Below are positions 1 to 4,922 of a stretch of 9,323 nucleotides of DNA, piece after piece (position 1 is the stretch's first letter; every line of letters begins with the position of its first letter). Location of the stretch: the NCBI GenBank assembly GCA_035457505.1, contig DATIBL010000051.1, positions 1-9,323 on the forward strand, read 5' to 3'. The notes under the pieces were generated by a model. That model was not told the origin of the DNA. It saw nothing but the letters and a program-made list of their open reading frames with translations, and made no database searches. A program made the translations under genes and the position numbers. This DNA is from DATIBL01 sp035457505. Its GTDB lineage: Bacteria > Patescibacteriota > Minisyncoccia > Phycocordibacterales > UBA6899.

Positions 1-1860
1 GCGATGCTTCAGACTCGTGAGATCTTCGGTGATATCGTGCACCTTCTTCTCGATCGTGCGCGGCGTGATGCCATGCGCCGTGTTGTATGCAATCTGCCGC
101 GCGCGACGGCGCTCGGTCTCTCCGATCGCATTGGTGAGCGAATCGGTCATAGTGTCGGCATAGAGGATCACGCGCCCGGCGGCGTTGCGAGCCGCTCGTC
201 CGATCGTCTGAATGAGCGACGTTTCTGAGCGGAGAAATCCTTCCTTGTCTGCATCGAGAATCGCCACGAGCGTCACCTCCGGCAGATCGAGCCCTTCGCG
301 AAGGAGATTGACCCCGACGAGCACATCAAACGTCCCTTTGCGGAATTCAGTCAGGATCTGGATGCGCTCCATCGTCTTCACTTCGCTGTGCAGATACTCC
401 GCCTTGATCTTCCGCTCCTTGAGATACGTCGCGAGATCTTCCGCCATGCGCTTGGTGAGCGTGGTCACAAGAATACGCTCGTTACGCCCGGCAACAATCT
501 TGGCTTCATCGAGAAAATCGAGCACTTGCCCCTGATGGCCCTCTTTTTCGAGGATCGGCCGCACTTCGATCTTTGGATCAACCAGTCCCGTCGGACGGAT
601 CACCTGTTCGACGATCTGCTCGCTCTCCTCGCGCTCAAACACTGCTGGCGTCGCGGAAGTATAGATCACCGGACCTACGCGCTCTTCCCACTCGGGAAAT
701 TTGAGCGGGCGATTGTCTGCCGCGCTCGGCAGCCGGAATCCGTGTTCGATCAGCGTCTTCTTGCGCGACGCATCGCCGGCAAACATTCCGCGCAGCTGCG
801 GCAGCGTCACATGCGACTCGTCGATCACCGTGAGAAAATCAGGCGTTCCATCGGGAAGGTGCGGGAAATATGAAAGCAGCGTATCCGGCGGCTGACCCGG
901 TGCCTTGCCGGAAAAATGCCGCGAATAGTTCTCGATACCGCTCGCATAGCCGACTTCCGCGATCATTGCCAGGTCGTAGTTCGTGCGTCGCTTCAAACGC
1001 TCCGCTTCGAGGATCTTTCCGCCGCGATCGAGTTCGGCAAGGCGCTCCGTCAGCTCAGCGCGGATCGACGCGATTGCCCGTGCACGGTCGTCCTTGTCGC
1101 TAATGAAGTGCTTCGCGGGAAAAATGAAGACCTGCTCTTCGTCCCCGAGGATCGCGCTCGTCATCGGATCAACGCGGAGAATGCGCTCGATCGTATTACC
1201 AGAGAGTTCGAGCCGATACACGACCATCTCGCCCGCCGGCATGATCTCCACTGCGTTTCCAAGCGCGCGAAATGTTCCCGGCGTCAGATCAGCATTGGTT
1301 CGTTCGAAGTGGATCGCGACAAGGGATCGCAGGATCTCGTTTCGCGGCGTGCTCTGTCCGCGCGAAAGCCGCAGATTGACCTTGAGATATTCTTCCGGCG
1401 ATCCGAGACCGTAGATGCAAGACACCGATGCCACAATGATCACATCGCGCCGCGAAAGCAGCGCCTGTGTGGACGCGTGCCGCAAGCGATCGATCTCTTC
1501 GTTGATCTGCGCGTCCTTTTCGATATACGTGTCGGTCGTCGGAAGATACGCCTCCGGTTGATAGTAATCGTAGTAGGAAACGAAATAATGCACCGCGTTG
1601 TTGGGGAAAAATTCGCGATACTCCTGCGCGAGCTGTGCGGCGAGCGTCTTGTTGTGCGCAACAACCAGAGTCGGCTTCCCATACGCGGCAATGACGTTCG
1701 CCATCGTGAATGTCTTTCCAGATCCGGTCACACCAAGCAGCGTCTGCCGGCGCATCCCTTTTGTGAGGCCGCGCGAAAGCAAAGCGATCGCCTCCGGCTG
1801 ATCGCCCGCCGGTTTCCATCCGTCGCGCAAGGTGAATCCGCTCATATATTGACGGATCAT
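1..1860 (-). CDS. uvrB: UvrABC excision nuclease subunit B (3' end off window)
   Basis: UvrB is the DNA-damage-verifying helicase-like subunit of nucleotide excision repair. It is loaded by UvrA and then recruits UvrC to cut the strand. The 620 residues visible follow the family closely: Q-motif-like KPAGDQPEAI near residue 17, Walker A GVTGSGKT (43-50), the Tyr-rich beta-hairpin that clamps DNA (SYYDYYQPEAY, 95-105), the DESH box (347-350), TSAT motif III, TLTKRMAEDL, and motif VI QTIGRAARN (551-559). The frame is open throughout with no interruption. It runs off the left edge, so roughly the last 50 residues, including the UVR domain that contacts UvrC, are not seen. The ATG at 1860 is used here; the in-frame ATG at 1845 (MSGFTL...) matches the usual UvrB N-terminus better, and neither has a clear SD. 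The gene is divergent from the small orphan at 1939. Confidence 0.97.
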   Translation of the reverse strand, partial: MIRQYMSGFTLRDGWKPAGDQPEAIALLSRGLTKGMRRQTLLGVTGSGKTFTMANVIAAYGKPTLVVAHNKTLAAQLAQEYREFFPNNAVHYFVSYYDYYQPEAYLPTTDTYIEKDAQINEEIDRLRHASTQALLSRRDVIIVASVSCIYGLGSPEEYLKVNLRLSRGQSTPRNEILRSLVAIHFERTNADLTPGTFRALGNAVEIMPAGEMVVYRLELSGNTIERILRVDPMTSAILGDEEQVFIFPAKHFISDKDDRARAIASIRAELTERLAELDRGGKILEAERLKRRTNYDLAMIAEVGYASGIENYSRHFSGKAPGQPPDTLLSYFPHLPDGTPDFLTVIDESHVTLPQLRGMFAGDASRKKTLIEHGFRLPSAADNRPLKFPEWEERVGPVIYTSATPAVFEREESEQIVEQVIRPTGLVDPKIEVRPILEKEGHQGQVLDFLDEAKIVAGRNERILVTTLTKRMAEDLATYLKERKIKAEYLHSEVKTMERIQILTEFRKGTFDVLVGVNLLREGLDLPEVTLVAILDADKEGFLRSETSLIQTIGRAARNAAGRVILYADTMTDSLTNAIGETERRRARQIAYNTAHGITPRTIEKKVHDITEDLTSLKHR

Positions 1861-1900
1861 ATATGATGTTTCTTCATTGGTAAAGGAGCTTTTGCCGCAG

Positions 1901-1909
1901 TGCTATACT
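1901..1909 (+). promoter_or_regulatory. Extended -10 promoter for the 93-aa orphan
   Basis: The sequence TGCTATACT is a TGn-extended -10 hexamer (TATACT, one mismatch to TATAAT). I see no convincing -35, which extended -10 promoters can do without. Transcription would start near 1916, giving a leader of about 23 bases before the ATG at 1939. Confidence 0.45.
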
Positions 1910-1930
1910 GGATACAGATTCAGGTATCAG
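1902..1930 (-). promoter_or_regulatory. Possible weak uvrB promoter
   Basis: On the minus strand CTGATA (1930-1925) and TATAGC (1907-1902) are 17 bases apart, each matching the sigma-70 consensus at four of six positions. Transcription would begin near 1895, about 35 bases before the uvrB start. The -10 overlaps the extended -10 proposed for the divergent gene, so the two would compete. No LexA-type operator was recognised. Tentative. Confidence 0.3.
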
Positions 1931-1938
1931 AGAACATC

Positions 1939-2220
1939 ATGAGCAAATGCGGAAGGGTTGTTTTTGATCGAAAGTGTCGCGGGACTGTCAGTCTTGGATC
2001 GTGCGCACTTCCGCAGGGTCATATGGAGCCATGCCTCACACAGAAACAGCTCGATGAACAAGGGGAACATCATCCCCCTCTTATCGGAGATGGCTACGAC
2101 CTTACGGGGATCGAACACAGGAATACAGCGACATCGAGAGGGTCTGAACCGGCGCCAAAAATCGAGAACGATGACGACCTTTTCGGCGATGGATTCAAAC
2201 CCGCGAGAGATATCATATAG
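1939..2220 (+). CDS. Small Cys/His-containing hypothetical protein, possible zinc-binding
   Basis: This 93-residue protein is not one I can name. Its N-terminal third carries C4, C13, C22, H28 and C32, including the run CALPQGHMEPC. That resembles the short C-x-L-P-x-G-H-x-x-x-C/H zinc motif found in many small uncharacterised bacterial proteins, so metal binding is a reasonable inference. The rest is polar and probably disordered, with an acidic patch ENDDD (76-80) before a short GDGFKPARDI tail. There is no signal peptide or membrane segment. The ATG at 1939 is preferred: the in-frame GTG at 1900 would place the start inside the proposed -10 box. SD support is weak (AGAGA just upstream). 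The gene is followed directly by a stem-loop terminator, which supports it being real. The function is unknown. Confidence 0.6.
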   Translation: MSKCGRVVFDRKCRGTVSLGSCALPQGHMEPCLTQKQLDEQGEHHPPLIGDGYDLTGIEHRNTATSRGSEPAPKIENDDDLFGDGFKPARDII

Positions 2221-2228
2221 ATGACGGT

Positions 2229-2253
2229 AATGCGCCCATTTCGGGCGCATTTT
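2229..2253 (+). terminator. Rho-independent terminator after the 93-aa orphan
   Basis: A 9-bp perfect stem (AATGCGCCC / GGGCGCATT, 2229-2237 and 2243-2251) with a 5-base loop starts 8 bases after the stop codon. It ends in four T residues (2250-2253). The T-run is short, so efficiency may be moderate. Confidence 0.7.
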
Positions 2254-2264
2254 GCAATACCTAT

Positions 2265-2294
2265 CGCCTTGAGACGAAAGGCGGCCTTTCAGGC
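2265..2294. repeat. Nested small inverted repeats
   Basis: Several short dyads overlap here: CGCCTT (2265-2270) with AAGGCG (2278-2283), GAAAGG-CGG-CCTTTC (2276-2290), and GCCT-TTC-AGGC (2284-2294). They cannot all form at once, so the stretch offers alternative folds. No coding potential was recognised in it. Confidence 0.5.
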
Positions 2295-2295
2295 G

Positions 2296-2327
2296 AAACG
2301 GCTCATTTCCCTCGAAATGAGCCGTTT
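2296..2327. repeat. 13-bp perfect stem-loop in intergenic region
   Basis: AAACGGCTCATTT (2296-2308) pairs perfectly with AAATGAGCCGTTT (2315-2327) around a 6-base loop. No T-run follows on the plus strand and only TTT ends the stem on the minus strand, so it is not a textbook terminator. Its outer half (AACGGCTC/GAGCCGTT) is shared with the terminator at 2753-2787. Confidence 0.75.
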
Positions 2328-2363
2328 AGAGGACTCAACGATCGATCAAATCGATGAATCACG

Positions 2364-2438
2364 ATGAAACTCAAGAAACGGAAGATGTCTCATTGGGCCT
2401 GGTGGGCAGGACAGAATAAGCCATTGACATATGTATAA
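2364..2438 (+). CDS. Candidate 24-residue microprotein ORF
   Basis: An ATG-initiated ORF of 24 codons begins MKLKKRKMSHWAWWAGQ and ends at TAA. It has a basic start followed by a Trp-rich run (HWAWW), an unusual composition for random sequence. Against it: there is no SD, no promoter is evident just upstream, and its 3' end overlaps the -35 box of the next gene. It occupies otherwise non-coding DNA between 2254 and 2420. Low confidence. Confidence 0.15.
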   Translation: MKLKKRKMSHWAWWAGQNKPLTYV

Positions 2439-2452
2439 ATTATATGTATTAT
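2424..2452 (+). promoter_or_regulatory. Near-consensus sigma-70 promoter of the small membrane-protein gene
   Basis: TTGACA (2424-2429, perfect -35) and TATTAT (2447-2452, one mismatch) are separated by 17 bases in an AT-rich spacer that stands out from its surroundings. Transcription would start near 2459, leaving a leader of about 34 bases that contains the SD. Confidence 0.8.
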
Positions 2453-2475
2453 GTACTCGGTATCAACCCGTCGTG

Positions 2476-2483
2476 TAAGGAGG
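2476..2483 (+). promoter_or_regulatory. Strong Shine-Dalgarno that sets the start at 2493
   Basis: TAAGGAGG ends 9 bases before the ATG at 2493. It rules out the upstream in-frame ATG at 2451, which overlaps the -10 box. Confidence 0.8.
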
Positions 2484-2492
2484 CGTTCCTTT

Positions 2493-2741
2493 ATGCAATA
2501 CGAATTGAATTGGGTCTATTTCGCTCTTGCGGCGGGATGTTTCTACGTTGATGTACTTCTGGCGCGACCAGGCAGCTTGAGGGGTTGGCGAGGACTTGCG
2601 CGAGCGATCGCAGAAATGTGCGGTGTCGCATTTACATGCGCTGCGTTTGGCACAAGTCTGAATACCACTCTGAACCTGATTGCGGCCATCGGCGCCGTGC
2701 GAGTCATCTGCGCGATCTGGCCGCCAAAGCACGAGGCATAG
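2493..2741 (+). CDS. Small predicted integral membrane protein of unknown function
   Basis: This is an 82-residue hydrophobic protein that I do not recognise. Three likely membrane segments are visible: residues about 6-24 (WVYFALAAGCFYVDVLLA), 37-55 (AIAEMCGVAFTCAAFGTSL) and 57-76 (ending VICAIW). A positively charged loop (RPGSLRGWRGLAR, 25-37) separates the first two, and the short tail is PPKHEA. By the positive-inside rule that loop should be cytoplasmic. There is no cleavable signal peptide. The start at 2493 is fixed by a strong SD, and a near-consensus promoter and a strong terminator bracket the gene, so it is a self-contained unit that looks well expressed. It converges on tgt. The role is unknown; the size does not point to any particular family. 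Confidence 0.7.
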   Translation: MQYELNWVYFALAAGCFYVDVLLARPGSLRGWRGLARAIAEMCGVAFTCAAFGTSLNTTLNLIAAIGAVRVICAIWPPKHEA

Positions 2742-2752
2742 AAAATCCACCA

Positions 2753-2787
2753 AACGGCTCCATCTGAGATGGAGCCGTTATATTTTT
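2753..2787 (+). terminator. Rho-independent terminator between convergent genes
   Basis: A 12-bp perfect stem (AACGGCTCCATC, 2753-2764, with GATGGAGCCGTT, 2768-2779) closes a 3-base loop and is followed by ATATTTTT. It serves the small membrane-protein gene. Read from the minus strand it could also slow transcripts leaving tgt, but only TTT follows the stem on that side. Confidence 0.85.
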
Positions 2788-2811
2788 CATGAAATATTTG
2801 TCCTCTTTTGA

Positions 2812-4029
2812 TCAACCATTCATCGCGAGCACCTCCTGCTTCAACTCCTCGAAGCGCCCATTGAGGAGCGCCTGGCGCAGTCGTCCGACCAGATGGATCA
2901 GAAAATAGAGATTGTGGATCGAAGCAAGCGTTCCCGCGAGCATTTCATCGGCACGGAAGAGATGCGCAAGATACGCTCGCGTGAAATGTGCGCAAGTGTA
3001 ACACGCGCAGTTTATTTCGATCGGTCCGAGATCACGCACGTAGGCCGCGTTCGTAATATTCAGTCTCCCCTCTGCTGTATAGAGCGCGCCGTTGCGCCCG
3101 AGTCGAGTCGGAGCAACGCAGTCAAACGTGTCGACGCCATTCTCGATGCCGAGCACAAGATCGATCGGTTCCCCGATGCCAAGCAGATGTCGCGGCTTCT
3201 CCGCCGGAAGGATCGTATTCACCCAGCGCACCGCGGTCCCGATGTCTTCCTTCGTAAACGACCCGCCGATGCCATAGCCATCGAAATCCATCGCACCAAG
3301 TATTCGTGCGCTCTCTTCGCGGAGATCCTGAAACGCGCCGCCTTGGACGACACCAAAGAGTGCTTGCATGGTGCCCGTCGCCTCGGAAACGCCGAGACGC
3401 CCGTGTTCGTCGAGCGAGCGCTTCGCCCAAGCGTGTGTCCGATCGAGTGCCTCGCGCTGATACTCGGGAGAATCGTGCGGCGAGGTACATTCGTCGAACG
3501 CAAAGAGGATGTCCGCGCCGAGATCATGCTGAATCGCCATAGAGCGCTCTGGAGTCAGCCGCTGCGGCGACCCGTCGATGTGCGACTTGAATGTGACGCC
3601 GTCTTCGTCAACCTTCGCGGGCGCAGCATGCGACTGCTTCTGTCTGCGTCCGTCCGTTCCACTCACTGCATTCGCGCCCTCCTTCGCGACCTTGGTGACC
3701 CCGCCGCCGAACGCGCTCCCAAGCGAGAAGACCTGGAATCCGCCGGAGTCGGTGAACGTCGGTCCATCCCAGTGCATGAACTTTGCAAAACCTCCTGCAT
3801 CGCGTACGAGCTCTGCGCCGGGTTCAAGCATCAAATGATATGTATTCGCGAGAACCGCCGATGCGCCAAGCTCGCGCACCATCTCCGGTGTAAGCGCTTT
3901 CACTGTCGCCTTCGTTCCCACGGCAATGAACGCCGGAGTCGGAATATCCCCGTGCGGCGTATGTATCGTCCCCGCGCGTGCAAGCCCGGGGCCAGATCGC
4001 TCGATCGAAAATCCGAATCGTTCGGTCAT
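2812..4029 (-). CDS. tgt: Queuine/preQ1 tRNA-guanine transglycosylase (bacterial type)
   Basis: Tgt swaps the guanine at wobble position 34 of GUN-anticodon tRNAs for preQ1 on the way to queuosine. The 405 residues keep the key features. The general base is D94 (TDSGGFQVFSLG), with FDECT at 178-182 and GVVQGG at 226-231. The nucleophile is D303 (FDCVAPTR). The zinc site is C341, C343, C346 and H372, and the gap from D303 to C341 (38 residues) is the same as in E. coli Tgt. Residues about 105-143 form a longer, polar, Ala/Lys/Gly-rich segment where E. coli has about 8 residues, an insertion near 31 residues. The ATG at 4029 is chosen; the in-frame ATG at 4068 would start inside the upstream terminator. 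No preQ1 synthesis (queC, D, E, F) or later queuosine genes are in the window. Confidence 0.96.
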   Translation of the reverse strand: MTERFGFSIERSGPGLARAGTIHTPHGDIPTPAFIAVGTKATVKALTPEMVRELGASAVLANTYHLMLEPGAELVRDAGGFAKFMHWDGPTFTDSGGFQVFSLGSAFGGGVTKVAKEGANAVSGTDGRRQKQSHAAPAKVDEDGVTFKSHIDGSPQRLTPERSMAIQHDLGADILFAFDECTSPHDSPEYQREALDRTHAWAKRSLDEHGRLGVSEATGTMQALFGVVQGGAFQDLREESARILGAMDFDGYGIGGSFTKEDIGTAVRWVNTILPAEKPRHLLGIGEPIDLVLGIENGVDTFDCVAPTRLGRNGALYTAEGRLNITNAAYVRDLGPIEINCACYTCAHFTRAYLAHLFRADEMLAGTLASIHNLYFLIHLVGRLRQALLNGRFEELKQEVLAMNG

Positions 4030-4036
4030 AGAAACG

Positions 4037-4045
4037 ACTATAGCA
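4037..4045 (-). promoter_or_regulatory. Extended -10 promoter of tgt, nearly leaderless
   Basis: On the minus strand TGCTATAGT (4045-4037) is a TGn-extended -10. Its usual start point, 6-7 bases downstream, falls at about 4030, next to the ATG at 4029. The resulting mRNA would have almost no 5' leader, which fits the lack of an SD. No -35 match is seen; that position lies inside the preceding terminator stem. Confidence 0.5.
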
Positions 4046-4055
4046 CGACAGTATG

Positions 4056-4081
4056 AAAAAACGCCCATCCGAAGATGAGCG
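4056..4081 (-). terminator. Rho-independent terminator of the 225-aa orphan
   Basis: Read on the minus strand, CGCTCATC-TTCG-GATGGGCG forms an 8-bp stem (one G-T pair) capped by a UUCG tetraloop. Six T residues (4061-4056) follow. This is a textbook intrinsic terminator. It separates the orphan from tgt although the two genes run in the same direction. Confidence 0.88.
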
Positions 4082-4101
4082 CTAGTTGGTGAAGGCTAGG
4101 A

Positions 4102-4779
4102 CTAGCCCTTGGTCTTCAGGAGTTCGGCGAATCGTTGAAGGAATGCAGCATCCGCCTCCTCGGAATTCACAAGTAGCAACATACTTTTTTGCTCAGCTGC
4201 TGGTGGATTCGAATATGCTTCGTAGAGTACACGGTGCCGTTCGAAAACATCCAGAGATTGGTACACGCCCTTCCCCATCAGATTAGATATTTCGGGCGGA
4301 GTTGGTGCATCCCAATATGTCGACACCAGTTCATCGCGAGGTGGAATTTGCTCCTTGATGATCGCTGCATATTCCACGTGATCCTGCCGCTCGACGATCC
4401 CCTCGATCAAGGCAACCGTCTCCGGCGTCGCATGGAATGCGTGATAGTCGTTATTATGCGGAAATGACCGCCCAAGCCCATAAAGATGGGCAAAGATTGA
4501 AGTAGGCATGCCCACCCCTCCAGGAGTGGCCACCTGCACATCAATCTCCATGATTCCACCATGAGGCCTTGGTACTCCAACGACCTTCCAAAGTCGAGAA
4601 TAAAGCCTGCCGTCAGAGGGATGACGTCCCAGTGTCACGTACTCCTCCCCCACGCGGATATCCGCGAGCGTGAGCGGCTTCGGGAGCCCGCTCTGCTCCG
4701 GGGTCGGTGCTGCAGTGGCCTGACCAGAACCTTCTTGTTTTCCCCAGGACTTCGGATCGTCCGCAAGACGTTTCTTCAT
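4102..4779 (-). CDS. Hypothetical protein, 225 aa, no recognised family
   Basis: I do not recognise this protein. Residues 1-35 are polar, Gly/Ala/Pro/Gln-rich and likely disordered (SWGKQEGSGQATAAPTPEQ). A mixed domain starts at about 36 with LTLADIRVGEEYVTLGRHP and RLWKVVGV, alternating like a small beta-rich fold. It continues through GGIMEIDVQVATPGGVGM, then a more helical half with VALIEGIVERQDH, SLDVFERHRVLYEAYSNPP and a C-terminal helix AAFLQRFAELLKTKG. There are no cysteines, no signal peptide and no membrane segment, so it should be a soluble cytoplasmic protein. The start is well set by AAGGAG (4793-4788), 8 bases before the ATG. A strong promoter and terminator make it monocistronic. 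Base composition looks more AT-rich than its neighbours, a weak hint of different ancestry. Confidence 0.75.
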   Translation of the reverse strand: MKKRLADDPKSWGKQEGSGQATAAPTPEQSGLPKPLTLADIRVGEEYVTLGRHPSDGRLYSRLWKVVGVPRPHGGIMEIDVQVATPGGVGMPTSIFAHLYGLGRSFPHNNDYHAFHATPETVALIEGIVERQDHVEYAAIIKEQIPPRDELVSTYWDAPTPPEISNLMGKGVYQSLDVFERHRVLYEAYSNPPAAEQKSMLLLVNSEEADAAFLQRFAELLKTKG

Positions 4780-4787
4780 TTCGCCTT

Positions 4788-4793
4788 CTCCTT
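4788..4793 (-). promoter_or_regulatory. Strong Shine-Dalgarno of the 225-aa orphan
   Basis: AAGGAG on the minus strand lies 8 bases from the ATG at 4779. It is one of the two clearest ribosome binding sites in the window and confirms the start. Confidence 0.8.
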
Positions 4794-4834
4794 TGAATGT
4801 AGCGCTCTCAAGCGCGGGACAAGAAACTCAGCAT

Positions 4835-4862
4835 ATTATATCAGGTTTGTGGCTGTTGTCAA
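4835..4862 (-). promoter_or_regulatory. Consensus sigma-70 promoter of the 225-aa orphan
   Basis: On the minus strand a perfect TTGACA (4862-4857) and a perfect TATAAT (4840-4835) are 16 bases apart. Transcription would start near 4828, giving a leader of about 49 bases. This is the best promoter match in the window. Confidence 0.85.
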
Positions 4863-4885
4863 CTTAGGGCGTTCACTGATTGAGA

Positions 4886-4894
4886 TGGTAGTAT
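4886..4894 (+). promoter_or_regulatory. Possible extended -10 promoter of thyA-folA
   Basis: TGGTAGTAT is a TGn-extended -10 (TAGTAT, two mismatches to TATAAT) without a matching -35. A start near 4901 would leave a leader of about 22 bases before thyA. It lies 24 bases from the -35 box of the divergent orphan promoter, so the two may interfere. Moderate to low confidence. Confidence 0.4.
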
Positions 4895-4899
4895 TGGCG

Positions 4900-4912
4900 T
4901 GGAGCAGCTCCA
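4900..4912. promoter_or_regulatory. Perfect 13-base dyad at the thyA transcription start
   Basis: TGGAGC-A-GCTCCA is perfectly symmetric about one central base and sits at the predicted thyA transcription start. The single-base centre is too tight for an RNA hairpin with the full stem, so a protein-binding site on DNA is the more natural reading. Chance occurrence cannot be excluded. Confidence 0.25.
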
Positions 4913-4922
4913 ACACACACCC

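Noticed and set aside
916..1866. 316-codon plus-strand ORF opposite uvrB
   Set aside because: It lies wholly antisense to a clearly conserved uvrB and shows no recognisable motif. High-GC codon use on one strand readily leaves the opposite frame open.
1900..1938. GTG start for the 93-aa orphan with AGGAG at 1884-1888
   Set aside because: The spacing is acceptable, but this start lies within the proposed extended -10 box and adds an unrelated hydrophobic stretch. Kept only as an alternative.
1927..2250. 107-codon minus-strand ORF opposite the 93-aa orphan
   Set aside because: Both frames are open, but the plus frame has a promoter, a following terminator and an ordered Cys/His pattern. The minus ORF would start inside that terminator.
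2254..2420. Search for a tRNA, riboswitch or CRISPR in the intergenic stretch
   Set aside because: No cloverleaf, CCA end, spaced direct repeats or known aptamer core was recognised; only simple stem-loops are present.
2893..4056. 387-codon plus-strand ORF opposite tgt
   Set aside because: The composition is Arg-, Cys- and His-rich as expected of a shadow frame, and the minus strand encodes Tgt with all its catalytic residues.
4094..4107. GGCTAG-GA-CTAGCC dyad over the stop codon of the 225-aa orphan
   Set aside because: The two-base centre makes it a poor RNA hairpin, and a much better terminator follows just downstream; probably incidental.
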